Positions 8,313-17,199 of a stretch of 35,938 nt of DNA are shown here, one piece after another. The position numbers and the translations under genes were made by a program. The notes below the pieces were generated by a model. That model did not search any database, had not been told where the DNA came from, and saw only the letters and a program-made list of their open reading frames with translations. Source of the stretch: Nodosilinea sp. WJT8-NPBG4. GTDB lineage: Bacteria; Cyanobacteriota; Cyanobacteriia; Phormidesmidales; Phormidesmidaceae. The stretch lies in contig JAHHHQ010000006.1 in NCBI GenBank assembly GCA_019359285.1, positions 1 through 35,938 on the forward strand, written 5' to 3'. The stretch's first letter is position 1, and each line of letters starts with the position of its first letter.

Positions 8313-9113
8313 ATGTCGTTTCAAAGATATCCCTTAGCTACGGTTCAAAAAGTTAGCCAGTTCATTCGCGAAACTCTGGTGCTCCCCCCCCACGAACAGC
8401 AGCCGAGCGTCAGCGGAGAAGAGGTAGACGATGGTCCCCTACCAGACTCACTCAACGCCCTAGGCGACCTGTTTCGAGTCGGGGATATGCCCGAGGACAA
8501 CGTTCCGGCCCCCAATACCGAGGGGCGCTGGTTTGTCAGTACCATTGACCCGGCTGAAGCTTTGGTCAAGCTGCCCGGCCTGTGGATGCGCCCTGGCATC
8601 CGTCTGGTGACCTACCTGCGCCAAGACACTAATGGCGGCATGGGTACTACCGTTGCCTTACCTGGCCTGCTTAGCACCACAGAATACCTAGACGACGCGA
8701 TCAGCCAAGTGACGTCTCCCGACCAGGTTCCTAAGCCCATGGGGGCCCTACCCAACCTGATGGCTGGCATAGACGGCGACGGTTCGCTGGCATCCTTTCT
8801 GGCAGCATCAATTTTTACCCGCGAGGTGCGGGAGTTTGGCCGCTTCAACCGCTACGCCCGCTGGGTGCACCATCGTTTTGTGACCGCGCCTCCCCAGCAA
8901 ATTCCGTGGCAGTGGCGCACCAAAACCCCTGAAGACTTCTCTCCCAAAGTGGTGCTCCGCCAGGATGCTGAGATTATTGTCGAGTTTTACACCTGCCGCG
9001 TGCAAAAGCCCATTGCCCTCTTTCGCCATCTTGATCGCTACCCTCCCAACAGCTACACTGCCGAAAACCAAGATCAGGTGATAGCAGTGGCGGGAAATGC
9101 CGCTGGCAAGTAG
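8313..9113 (+). CDS. Conserved-looking protein of unknown function
   Basis: 266 residues. I do not recognise a family. The protein is soluble, with no signal peptide or membrane segment. It has an acidic, proline-containing linker at ~28-65 and a central region (GRWFVSTIDPAEALVKLPGL, GIRLVTYLRQDTNGGMGTTV). A helical segment follows, rich in Arg and aromatic residues (REVREFGRFNRYARWVHHRF), and then a beta-rich tail (QDAEIIVEFYTC). Codon use and GC bias match its neighbours, which supports a real gene. It lies 137 bp after the Gfo/Idh gene on the same strand and about 245 bp before HPPD. The ATG is preceded by GGTGA at short spacing. Confidence 0.75.
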   Translation: MSFQRYPLATVQKVSQFIRETLVLPPHEQQPSVSGEEVDDGPLPDSLNALGDLFRVGDMPEDNVPAPNTEGRWFVSTIDPAEALVKLPGLWMRPGIRLVTYLRQDTNGGMGTTVALPGLLSTTEYLDDAISQVTSPDQVPKPMGALPNLMAGIDGDGSLASFLAASIFTREVREFGRFNRYARWVHHRFVTAPPQQIPWQWRTKTPEDFSPKVVLRQDAEIIVEFYTCRVQKPIALFRHLDRYPPNSYTAENQDQVIAVAGNAAGK

Positions 9114-9357
9114 CTTAGGAGGCGGACAGATAGAAAAAATCGCCGCTTAGCCAAGGCCTCACTGCGGTTTCCTCCAGCCGATCGTAGTGGAACTTGGGCA
9201 GGAAAAAACGCTGCCGAAAACAGGCCCTTGACGCTATAAAAAAGGCATAAAAACAGCAGGTTATTAAGTGTCTAAACGAAAATATTCTCAGAGGTGGGCC
9301 TTGGAGGGGTAGGTTTGTGCTCCAATAACAGCGGGATCAGCACGGTGACATAGCCCT

Positions 9358-10470
9358 ATGGAGTTCAACCATCTGAGTTTTTACGTGGATGAGGTGGCCC
9401 CCTGGCGCGACTGGTTTGTCCATGCCTGGGGAGGTGTTTGGGTTGGGCCAGAGCTGAGCCCATCCCCAGAGCAACCGACCCCAGACAAGGCCTTGGTTTA
9501 CCTGGGGCAAGTGCCACTGCTGATTGTGGCTGTGCCCTCGACAGTAACTCAGTACCTGCAACAACACCCGCCGGGCATTGGCGATATTGCCCTCCGGGTA
9601 GCCGACCTCGATCAAACTCTGCGCCAGGTAATGGCCGCCGGAGGCAACGTTATCCAGCCCGTCCAAACCGACGCTTGGGGACGAGGGTGCTGGGGGAAAA
9701 TTCAGGGCTGGGGCTCCCTGAGTCACACCCTGGTAGAGTCTTGGCAGGGAGAGGTTTGGGTGCCAGGCATTGCCCCTAGCGATCGCCAGCAGTCAGCTTA
9801 CCCCAGCAGCCTAGTGACGGCGATCGACCACGCCGTAGTCAACGTGCCCACTGGAGAACTGGCCCAGGCTGTGGCTTGGTACACCAGTCAGCTCGGTTTT
9901 CAACCCCGGCAGCGGTTTGCTATTGATACCTCTCGCTCAGGCCTGCGGAGCCAGGTGCTAGCCCATCCTAAGGGTAGTGCCCAGCTCCCTATCAACGAAC
10001 CGGCTACGGCCAACTCCCAGGTGCAGGAATTTCTCGACTACAACCGAGGCGGCGGCATTCAGCACGTGGCGCTCCACACCGAAGATATTGTCCATACGGT
10101 AGAGCAACTGCGCCGTGGGGGAGTGAGCTTTTTGCCGGTGCCCCACAGCTACTACGAAGCCCTTGGGCAACGCCCGGGCTACCAAACCCAGGGCGATATG
10201 CCATCGGATTGGCTCAGCCAGCGGGAAGCCGCCATTGCTCGACTGCAAATTTTGGTGGATTGGGATCCTCACCTGCCCCAGGCTCGCCTGCTGCAAACCT
10301 TTACCCAACCCTTTTTGAGCATTCCCACCGTCTTTTTTGAGCTGATTCAGCGGCAGGTGGTGCGAGTCAACGGCGATTTAGCCCAGGCCCAAGGGTTTGG
10401 GGAGCGCAACTTTCAGGCCCTGTTTGAGGCCATTGAGCGGGAGCAAATGAAGCGAGGTAGCCTCGCCTAG
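9358..10470 (+). CDS. hppD: 4-hydroxyphenylpyruvate dioxygenase
   Basis: 370 residues in two VOC half-domains. It converts 4-hydroxyphenylpyruvate and O2 to homogentisate, the head-group precursor for tocopherol in cyanobacteria. The expected Fe(II) triad is visible: His158 in TAIDHAVVNV, His236 in GGGIQHVALHTED, and Glu328 in PTVFFELIQRQ. The C-terminal lid GFGERNFQALFEAIEREQ matches the conserved helix that closes the active site in HPPDs. The N-terminal half is degenerate, as is usual for the family. The gene is preceded by ~245 bp of non-coding sequence and converges on the CPP1-like gene across a palindromic spacer. Confidence 0.94.
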   Translation: MEFNHLSFYVDEVAPWRDWFVHAWGGVWVGPELSPSPEQPTPDKALVYLGQVPLLIVAVPSTVTQYLQQHPPGIGDIALRVADLDQTLRQVMAAGGNVIQPVQTDAWGRGCWGKIQGWGSLSHTLVESWQGEVWVPGIAPSDRQQSAYPSSLVTAIDHAVVNVPTGELAQAVAWYTSQLGFQPRQRFAIDTSRSGLRSQVLAHPKGSAQLPINEPATANSQVQEFLDYNRGGGIQHVALHTEDIVHTVEQLRRGGVSFLPVPHSYYEALGQRPGYQTQGDMPSDWLSQREAAIARLQILVDWDPHLPQARLLQTFTQPFLSIPTVFFELIQRQVVRVNGDLAQAQGFGERNFQALFEAIEREQMKRGSLA

Positions 10471-10501
10471 AAGCATGCCCAAGGGAAATCACAGAGAATA
10501 C

Positions 10502-10590
10502 CGGGGTGCAAAGTATAGGGTACAGGGCTAATCTTGAGCCTTGCACCCTACACCTTAACCTGAAATACCTTAAACCTTAAACCTGCAACA
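10502..10590. repeat. Intergenic imperfect palindrome (TAGGGT-type) plus CCTTAAA runs
   Basis: Between the convergent HPPD and CPP1-like genes, GTATAGGGTACAGGGCT faces an inverted near-copy (AGCCTTGCACCCTACAC). Then come CCTTAAACCTTAAACCT-like short direct repeats. The left arm is almost identical to that at 2258-2325, and the CCTTAAACC repeats match the arms at 14830-14885, so the three belong together. Confidence 0.6.
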
Positions 10591-10602
10591 CTCTCCAGGC
10601 AG

Positions 10603-11211
10603 CTAGCGCAGGAAGCTGCTGATCGTCCACAGGGCCAGACAGGTGACCGCTGCCGCGATCGCATCGGGGGTGGCCCAGGCAAACTGTGCGCCCTGGGGAA
10701 TGAGCAGCTGTCCTACGGTCATGCCGAGAGCCAGACCGGCGGCCAGACCACCGATGGTGAGCAGCACCGATCGCCAGAACTTGTTTTCTTTGCGGTTGAG
10801 AAAATAGATGGCAGCCCCAATGGCTACCGCCAGCGATAGCGACGGCGCGGCGAAACCCAACAGGGCTAACCCTCCGTAGGTGACGGCAGGCCAGAGAATA
10901 TCGTCGCGGCTAGGGGTGTCGACCAGGCCGTTGAGCCAGTCGGGTCGGGGGAGGGAGGGGGTGGCTTTGGCCAGGGGCGGGGATTCGGGTACGTTTTCGG
11001 CAAAGCGAATGCGATCGGGCACCTTGATCTTGCCCTCTTGGCGGAGGCGCAGGCGCTCCATCAGAATGGCGTCGTAGGCGGCTTCGACAGCGGCCTGCTG
11101 CTTGGGCTCTTCGGCATAGTGATCGACTAGGCGATCGCGGGCCGCCTGAATTTCTTCAAAGGTCGAGGCTTCAGTTAACCCCAGCAATTCGTACGAATTT
11201 TGGTCGCTCAT
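10603..11211 (-). CDS. CPP1-like (DUF3353) J-domain-like membrane protein
   Basis: About 202 residues. The N-terminal ~65 residues form a J-like helical region (SYELLGLTEASTFEEIQAAR, AAYDAILMERL) without the HPD motif needed to stimulate Hsp70. A linker follows, then three or four hydrophobic helices (for example LLGFAAPSLSLAVAIGAAIY and LLTIGGLAAGLALGMTVGQL). This matches the CPP1-like family, whose plant member acts as a holdase for protochlorophyllide oxidoreductase at thylakoid membranes; a role in pigment-enzyme folding here is inference. The ATG at 11209-11211 is chosen over an upstream in-frame start because GGAG lies 8 bases before it. Confidence 0.85.
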   Translation of the reverse strand: MSDQNSYELLGLTEASTFEEIQAARDRLVDHYAEEPKQQAAVEAAYDAILMERLRLRQEGKIKVPDRIRFAENVPESPPLAKATPSLPRPDWLNGLVDTPSRDDILWPAVTYGGLALLGFAAPSLSLAVAIGAAIYFLNRKENKFWRSVLLTIGGLAAGLALGMTVGQLLIPQGAQFAWATPDAIAAAVTCLALWTISSFLR

Positions 11212-11440
11212 CTGCAAAACTCCAAAACCCCCAGACAACTTCACAACAACAGCCTGCCCTGATCAAATCTAAACCCAAGCCCCACAGCAGTTGCCTAAAC
11301 CCAGTGTAACCAGCGACCCCATAAATAGGGAACACCTGCCTAAATGGGTACTCCCCTAGGGCCTATCTTACGGCCTAGACTCCCTGAGAGAGCCCCACGC
11401 AATTTTTGTTTGTGTCGTGCGAGGGCACTCACCCCCTAGG

Positions 11441-13107
11441 ATGGGGAGTAGTTTTGGCGTTTTGCGGATATTTGCCCCTATGGGTACAGCGTTAGCGATG
11501 GGTTTGTGGCTGGCCGAAGTGCCGTTGGAGGCAGAGGCACTGGCAAATACCACCAGCGACGTTACTGGCTTGGTCAATGCCCTAATCGTGCTGCTGCTGA
11601 TGGCTACGGTAGTCGCCCTGATTACCCGACGGCTGCGTATTCCCTATGTGGTGGGGCTGGTGCTGGCGGGGCTCAGCATTACTAAATCGGTGCTGCCGGG
11701 GTCAGTAGGGCTCAACCCAGAGGTCATTCTCAACCTGTTTTTGCCCATTTTGATCTTTGAAGCAGCCATTAACACCGACATCAGCCGGCTACGCAGCACC
11801 ATCAAGACCATTGCCTTGATCGCAGGGCCGGGGGTGCTGCTGGCCGCGATGATTACCTCTACCCTACTCCGGTGGGGGCTGGGGCTAGCAACCATTACCG
11901 CCGCCGCCATCGGCGTGATTTTGACCATTACCGACACAGTTTCGGTCATTGCCGCCTTTAGAACGGTGCCGGTGCCCCCTCGGCTAGCCACCATCGTGGA
12001 GGGCGAGAGCCTGTTTAACGACGGCACGGCCTTAGTGCTGTTGGGCATTATCACCACCGTTCACGTGCAGGGATCGTTCACGGTGTGGGAAGGGTTGCAG
12101 CAAGCAATTATCGCCTTTGGCGGCGGCGGGATGCTGGGTCTGGGCCTGGGTTACCTGTGTGTGGGGCTATTTCAACAGCTCGACGATGCTCTCAGCAATA
12201 TTTTGCTAACGGTGGCAGTATCTCTAGGCACGTTTCAGATTGGGCACGAGATCGGTGTATCGAGTGCGATCGCCGTCGTGGTCGCCGGGCTGGTAATTGG
12301 TGAACTGGGCTTTCGCCAGACCTCGGCCTCGACCAAGGTCACCCTGCTCAACTTTTGGGAGTATGCGGGCTTTGGGGTCAACACCTTTATCTTTTTGCTA
12401 GTGGGTATTGAGGTCGATCCAGGGGTGCTGCTGCAAACTATTCCTGCGGCGCTGTTTGCGGTGCTGGCCTATCAAACCGGCCGCGTTCTGACGACCTACC
12501 CCTTGCTGTACCTGCTGAGCTTTTTTGATCGCCCCCTGCCCCTGCGCTGGCAGCACGTGCTGATTTTGGGCAATGTCAAAGGGTCGCTGTCGATGGCGCT
12601 GGCGCTGAGTTTGCCCGCCGATCTGCCGGGGCGATCGCAGGTAGTTGCCCTGGTGTTTAGCACTGTGTTGGTGTCGCTGGTGGGTCAAGGGCTAACCCTG
12701 CCATGGCTGGTGAAGCGGCTGCGGCTCACGGTCCCCTCGGCAACCAAGCAGCACCTCGAGACGCTACAGCTCAATCTGATCGCCGCCAAAGCGGGACAGC
12801 AAGAGCTAGCCGCCCTGCTGCAATCGGGCAGTTTGCCCAAAATCTCTACGAAGAGCTGTTTGCCGCCTACCAGGCCCAGATCGCCAGCGCCGATCGCGAC
12901 CTGCGCGACTTTTACAACCAGCGCACCCTCAACGACGAAGCCCACCTCGAAGACCAAAGCCACTTAGACGGGCTGCGCCGCCGCCTTTACCTAGCTGAAA
13001 AAGGGGCCGTCAACGACGCCCTGCGCAAGGGGCTGCTATCCGAAGAGACTAGCCAGTCCTACGTCAGAGCCCTCAACGAAAAGCTGCTTGCCCTCAAAGA
13101 TGACTGA
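11441..13107 (+). pseudogene. Cation:proton antiporter (CPA1/NhaP type), frameshifted near 3' end
   Basis: The first frame codes for a 10-12-helix membrane antiporter. It has the CPA1 hallmarks LFLPILIFEAAINTDISRLR, the EGESLFNDGTALVLLGI motif with the ND pair, and late helices with LVVAGLVIGELGF-like and FGVNTFIFLLVGIEV segments. At the A-tract 12839-12842 the frame breaks: the original frame runs into an odd Ser/Pro/Thr-rich tail ending at 12967. One frame over, NLYEELFAAYQAQIASADRD and a helical cytoplasmic tail continue to the TGA at 13107. One extra A would restore a single ORF. This may be a recent lesion, slippage or a sequencing error. The start is uncertain: GTG 11417, ATG 11441 or ATG 11480. 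It converges on the TrkA-like gene. Confidence 0.85.
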
Positions 13108-13154
13108 TCTCAAAAACTGATCCCAAAGAACAATGTTGTCGCTCGCCCCAGCTC

Positions 13155-13832
13155 TTAGGAGCAAAGCCCCATGAAATCGAGCATCTGTCGCACTAGACCG
13201 GGCTTGGTCACTGCCAGAATGGTCGAGCCGCTCTCAAGCACCGTGCTGCCGTTGGGGATGGTCAAATCTTCGTGGGGATGGGCTTGGTAGCCGATGATTA
13301 GCGTGCCTGCCGGAAAGCGAGTATCTTGGGCAATTTCGGCCACGGTACGACCGACAATGGTGCACTGCTGCGGAATGGGCAGCTTGAGCACTTCCACCTG
13401 GCCCTGCTCAAAATGCATCATGGCCTCCACCTGGGGATACTCAATCGCGTTCACAATGCGGTTGATGGTGAGTTCAGTGGTGCTCACGGTGTGGGTCGCC
13501 CCCGCTAGTTGGTAGGGCTCGGCAAAGTCGCGATCGCTCATGCGCACCACTGTTTGGGGCACCCCATAGTGCTTCGACAGGGTGACAATCGCCAGGTTGA
13601 GAGCATCCTCGGGCAGGGCCGCAATTACTGCGTCGGCCTTGCGAATGCCCGCCTCCAGCAGCGTAGTGGTATTCACAGCACTGCCCTCGAAGGCCATGAC
13701 GCCAATCTTTTCACGGGCATATTGGCAAGCCAGCGGGTCAGGGTCGACCACGGCCACGGTGTGTCCCTCTCCCAACAGGGTTTTGGCCAGGTCAAGGCCC
13801 AGCATGCCAGCGCCGCCAATCAATACGTACAT
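13155..13832 (-). CDS. TrkA-like K+ channel/transporter regulatory subunit (RCK)
   Basis: About 225 residues. An N-terminal TrkA_N (RCK) Rossmann domain begins MYVLIGGAGMLGLDLAKTLL with the G-x-G-x-x-G nucleotide-binding loop and an acidic residue after strand 2 (VAVVDPDPLAC). A TrkA_C domain covers roughly residues 137-220 (VEVLKLPIPQQCTIVGRTVA, NGSTVLESGSTILAVTKPG). Such proteins are cytosolic NAD(H)- or ATP-binding gates of Trk/Ktr K+ transporters. The membrane partner is not adjacent. The ATG at 13830-13832 is chosen because GGGGG sits 6 bases upstream; a TTG two codons earlier is the alternative. It converges with the antiporter gene, so the two ion-homeostasis genes are neighbours but not an operon. 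Confidence 0.9.
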   Translation of the reverse strand: MYVLIGGAGMLGLDLAKTLLGEGHTVAVVDPDPLACQYAREKIGVMAFEGSAVNTTTLLEAGIRKADAVIAALPEDALNLAIVTLSKHYGVPQTVVRMSDRDFAEPYQLAGATHTVSTTELTINRIVNAIEYPQVEAMMHFEQGQVEVLKLPIPQQCTIVGRTVAEIAQDTRFPAGTLIIGYQAHPHEDLTIPNGSTVLESGSTILAVTKPGLVRQMLDFMGLCS

Positions 13833-14013
13833 GCACAACCCCCTTAAGATTTAGTAGTCCCGCTGGACTAGGGATATAACCCCCTAGGGGGATATCCCAA
13901 AAATCAGCCTTTTAGTATGCTCACCCCATCCATTGTAGGGATGCGGACCGTTGTCTGGTCTAGGCCATAGCCCTTCCCTATCACCCGCTCATTCATCCTC
14001 CGGAGCTACCCCC

Positions 14014-14823
14014 ATGAAAGGACTCGCCGGCAAAACTGCGCTGATCACTGGCGCTTCGTCGGGCATCGGCCAGGCGATCGCCATTCGCCTGGCTGAGGAA
14101 GGCTGCAACGTCGTGATCAACTACTACAGCGACAGCGATGGTGCCAAAGACACCCACCGCCAGGCCATGGAGAAAGCCTGCGCCGACGTAGAGAACTGTG
14201 GCGTTAAGGCGTTGCTGCTCAAGGGTGATGTGTCGAAAGAGACGGATGCGATCGCCTTAGTGCAGCAGTCCATCGACTACTTTGGTCAGCTCGACATTCT
14301 AATCAACAACGCTGGCGTTCAGACCGACAGCCCATCGGAGGCGCTTGAGGCCGACAGCTTTGATTGGGTCTTGGGGGTCAATCTGCGGGGGCCCTATCTG
14401 TGCGCCCGCGAAACCATTAAGCACCTGCTGTCCAGTGATCGCCCCGGCAGCGTCATCAATATTTCTAGTGTGCACGAAATCATTCCCCGACCTCAGTACC
14501 TCAGCTACTCCATCAGCAAAGGCGGCATGGGCAACATGACCCGCACCCTGGCCTTGGAATACGCGGCCAAGGGCATTCGAGTCAACGCCATCGGCCCCGG
14601 GGCTACCATCACCCCCATCAACGATGAATGGACCGACGACCCCGCCAAAAAAGCTGAGGTCGAGAGCCATATTCCCATGGGTCGGGCCGGCACCAGCGAA
14701 GAAATGGCCGCCGCCGTAGCATTTCTGGCTTCCGACGAAGCCACCTATATCACTGGGCAGACCCTTTACATCGATGGCGGCCTCACCCTCTACGCCGATT
14801 TTCGAGAAGCCTGGTCGGCCTGA
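14014..14823 (+). CDS. SDR family oxidoreductase (glucose 1-dehydrogenase-like)
   Basis: About 269 residues. It is a classical short-chain dehydrogenase: cofactor loop TGASSGIGQAIAIRLAEEG, NNAG motif in DILINNAGVQTD, catalytic Ser in INISSVHEIIP, Tyr-x-x-x-Lys in LSYSISKGGMG, and the C-terminal IDGGLTLYADF. The overall pattern, including an ETIKHLL helix and GPGATITPIN, resembles glucose 1-dehydrogenases, which oxidise glucose with NAD(P)+; the true substrate is unproven. The ATG at 14014 has GGAG 8 bases upstream and starts directly before the Rossmann fold. An upstream in-frame start at 13951 would add 21 unlikely residues. Confidence 0.9.
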   Translation: MKGLAGKTALITGASSGIGQAIAIRLAEEGCNVVINYYSDSDGAKDTHRQAMEKACADVENCGVKALLLKGDVSKETDAIALVQQSIDYFGQLDILINNAGVQTDSPSEALEADSFDWVLGVNLRGPYLCARETIKHLLSSDRPGSVINISSVHEIIPRPQYLSYSISKGGMGNMTRTLALEYAAKGIRVNAIGPGATITPINDEWTDDPAKKAEVESHIPMGRAGTSEEMAAAVAFLASDEATYITGQTLYIDGGLTLYADFREAWSA

Positions 14824-14829
14824 AAAAGG

Positions 14830-14885
14830 GGTTTAAGGTTTAGGGTTCAGGGGCGGCCGTAGCCTTAAACCCTAAACCTTAAACC
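14830..14885. repeat. Perfect 18-bp inverted repeat of GGTTTAA/TAGGG units
   Basis: Two arms of 18 bp (14830-14847 and 14868-14885) are perfect inverse complements, built from GGTTTAAGGTTTAGGGTT, with a 20-bp GC-rich loop. It begins 6 bp after the SDR stop codon. It may act as a terminator for that gene, although no T-tract follows. It shares its short units with the spacers at 2258-2325 and 10502-10590. Confidence 0.75.
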
Positions 14886-15030
14886 TTCTTCCTCACCATC
14901 AACGGATCCACCCATTCATCAAGTCTTCCAACCCTTACCTGAAGAACTGTTACACTTCCTCAACAATCGGTATTACCCCCTGCTCTTGCGATGATACGAT
15001 GCCCATCAAACGGTTGAGAGATAGGACTTC

Positions 15031-15459
15031 ATGACTGAATCGCTAACAGGTCAAACACCTATTTATGGAGGCAGCACCGGCGGTCTCCTCACCAAGGCTG
15101 CGGTCGAAGAAAAATACGCCATCACCTGGACCAGCCCCAAGAAGCAGGTTTTTGAAATGCCCACCGGTGGCGCTGCCTTCATGAACGAAGGGGATAACCT
15201 CCTTTATCTGGCCCGCAAAGAGCAGTGCCTCGCCCTCAGCAGACAGCTGCGCAACAGATTTAAGCCCAAAATCGAAAACTACAAGATTTACCGCGTTTTC
15301 CCCAGCGGTGAAACCCAGTATCTGCACCCCGCCGACGGCGTCTTCCCTGAGAAGGTGAACGAAGGACGTGCGGCCGTGGGCAGCATCGGTCGCAACATCG
15401 GGGCCAACCCCGACCCGTCCACCATCAAGTTTAGCGGTAAGACTACCTACGAGGTCTAG
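15031..15459 (+). CDS. psaD: Photosystem I reaction centre subunit II
   Basis: 142 residues, the normal cyanobacterial length. PsaD is a peripheral cytoplasmic-side subunit of photosystem I that docks ferredoxin and stabilises PsaC. The sequence is unmistakable: [58 protein letters not shown], the basic [18 protein letters not shown] region, and [20 protein letters not shown] sits five bases before the ATG. A well-formed terminator hairpin follows at 15523-15553, so it is probably monocistronic. Upstream lie ~145 bp of promoter region after the palindromic repeat. Confidence 0.98.
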   Translation: MTESLTGQTPIYGGSTGGLLTKAAVEEKYAITWTSPKKQVFEMPTGGAAFMNEGDNLLYLARKEQCLALSRQLRNRFKPKIENYKIYRVFPSGETQYLHPADGVFPEKVNEGRAAVGSIGRNIGANPDPSTIKFSGKTTYEV

Positions 15460-15522
15460 GCCCTATTGGCTCGGTTTGCTGAGCCGATTGCTACCAAGTT
15501 CTGACTGTGACTGTTGTGTTGT

Positions 15523-15553
15523 AAGGGGGCGTAGCTGCGGCTAGGCCCCTTTT
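15523..15553 (+). terminator. Rho-independent-type terminator after psaD
   Basis: AAGGGGGCGTAGC and GCTAGGCCCCTTTT form a 12-bp stem with one bulge and a TGCG loop, followed by a T-run. It lies 64 bp downstream of the psaD stop. Confidence 0.8.
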
Positions 15554-15646
15554 GCTATCTAGACGGGCTGGCCCATGGTGGCGATCGCCCCCTCTGCCAG
15601 CCTTTGAACCATTGCGCTCCCCCGATCGCGCTGTAGAATAAGTGCC

Positions 15647-17176
15647 ATGATTTTTCCAGCCTTTGAGCAGTTTCAAACCTACGCCACTCAGGGCAACTTC
15701 GTGCCCGTCTACCAGGAGTGGTTGGCCGATCTCGACACGCCGGTATCGGCCTGGTACAAAGTCTGTGCCGGACAGCCCTACAGCTTTTTGCTGGAGTCGG
15801 TCGAGGGGGGCGAAAGCTTAGGCCGCTACAGTTTTTTGGGCTGCGACCCGGTGTGGGTACTAGAAAGCCGAGGCGATCGCGCCACCCAAACCCACCGCGA
15901 CGGCACCGTCATTGACCACCAGGGCAACCCCTTCGACACCCTGGCCGACTGTCTTGCCCCCTACCAACCGGTGAAGCTGCCCGCTCTGCCCCCCGGTATT
16001 GGCGGCCTGTTTGGCTTCTGGGGGTACGAGCTGATCCGCTGGATTGAGCCCACGGTGCCCGTTTACCCGCTCAGCTCCGACGACCTACCCGACGGCCTGT
16101 GGATGCAGGTGGATAGCCTGCTGATTTTTGACCAAGTGCAGCGCAAAATCTGGGCAGTGGCCTACGCTGACCTGCGTTACCCCGGCACAGATGTGCGGGC
16201 GGCCTATGAGGCGGCCTGCGATCGCGTCCAGCAGCTGCTCCACAAACTCACATTGCCGTTGTCCCCGGCCCAGTCGGCCCTGCCCTGGCACCCGCCCCAC
16301 CGCGACGCGGGCCCCGTAGACTATACCAGCAACCGCACCCCGGCCGAATTCTGCGCCAGCGTTGAGCAGGCCAAGGCCCATATCCAGGCCGGTGATATTT
16401 TTCAGGTCGTGATTTCCCAGCGGTTAAACACTACCTATGGGGGCAACCCCTTTGATCTCTACCGCTCGCTGCGGCAGATCAACCCTTCTCCCTATATGTG
16501 CTACTTCAACTTCTACGACTGGCAGCTGATTGGCTCTAGCCCCGAAGTGATGGTCAAGGCGACCCTGGCCGACGACCCCGGCCAGCCCCGAGTGGCCACG
16601 GTGCGCCCGATCGCTGGCACCCGCCCCCGAGGCAAAACCGCCGCCGAAGACACCGCCTACGAAAAAGACCTGCTGGCTGACCCCAAAGAGCGAGCCGAGC
16701 ACGTCATGCTGGTTGATTTGGGCCGCAACGACCTGGGTCGCGTCTGCCTCAGCGGTACTGTGCAGGTCGACGAGCTGATGGTGATCGAGCGCTACTCCCA
16801 CGTCATGCACATCGTCAGCAACGTGGTCGGAGCCCTTAGCCCGCACAAAACCGCCTGGGATTTACTCAAGGCCTGTTTCCCGGCGGGCACCGTCAGCGGT
16901 GCGCCCAAAATTCGCGCCATGCAGATCATCCATGACCTAGAGCCCTGTCGCCGTGGCCCCTACTCTGGGGTTTATGGCTACTACGACTTTGAGGGCCAGC
17001 TCAACACCGCCATTACTATTCGCACGATGGTGGTGAGGGCGCTGCCCGAGGGTGGTCACAGCGTTGCTGTGCAAGCTGGGGCCGGGCTGGTGGCCGACTC
17101 CATACCCGAATCAGAGTATCAAGAAACCCTAAACAAAGCCCGAGGCATGTTAGAGGCGATTCGGTGCCTGAGCTAG
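15647..17176 (+). CDS. trpE: Anthranilate synthase component I
   Basis: 509 residues, the usual TrpE length. With a glutaminase subunit (TrpG, not in this window) it makes anthranilate from chorismate, the first step of tryptophan synthesis. The N-terminal half (Anth_synt_I_N) includes SFLLESVEGGESLGRYSFLG, which carries the feedback-inhibition LLES element. The chorismate-binding half contains GDIFQVVISQRL, VRPIAGTRPRGK, LVDLGRNDLGRV, YSHVMHIVSNV and CFPAGTVSGAPKIRAMQII. The related PabB/TrpE ambiguity is reduced by the LLES motif and full length. No leader peptide with Trp codons is obvious upstream. It converges on the hypothetical gene at 17200. Confidence 0.94.
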   Translation: MIFPAFEQFQTYATQGNFVPVYQEWLADLDTPVSAWYKVCAGQPYSFLLESVEGGESLGRYSFLGCDPVWVLESRGDRATQTHRDGTVIDHQGNPFDTLADCLAPYQPVKLPALPPGIGGLFGFWGYELIRWIEPTVPVYPLSSDDLPDGLWMQVDSLLIFDQVQRKIWAVAYADLRYPGTDVRAAYEAACDRVQQLLHKLTLPLSPAQSALPWHPPHRDAGPVDYTSNRTPAEFCASVEQAKAHIQAGDIFQVVISQRLNTTYGGNPFDLYRSLRQINPSPYMCYFNFYDWQLIGSSPEVMVKATLADDPGQPRVATVRPIAGTRPRGKTAAEDTAYEKDLLADPKERAEHVMLVDLGRNDLGRVCLSGTVQVDELMVIERYSHVMHIVSNVVGALSPHKTAWDLLKACFPAGTVSGAPKIRAMQIIHDLEPCRRGPYSGVYGYYDFEGQLNTAITIRTMVVRALPEGGHSVAVQAGAGLVADSIPESEYQETLNKARGMLEAIRCLS

Positions 17177-17199
17177 CTCTGCTCAAGGACGATGACTAC

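Noticed and set aside
15560..15646. Tryptophan attenuator before trpE
   Set aside because: No leader peptide with Trp codons and no alternative hairpins are visible.
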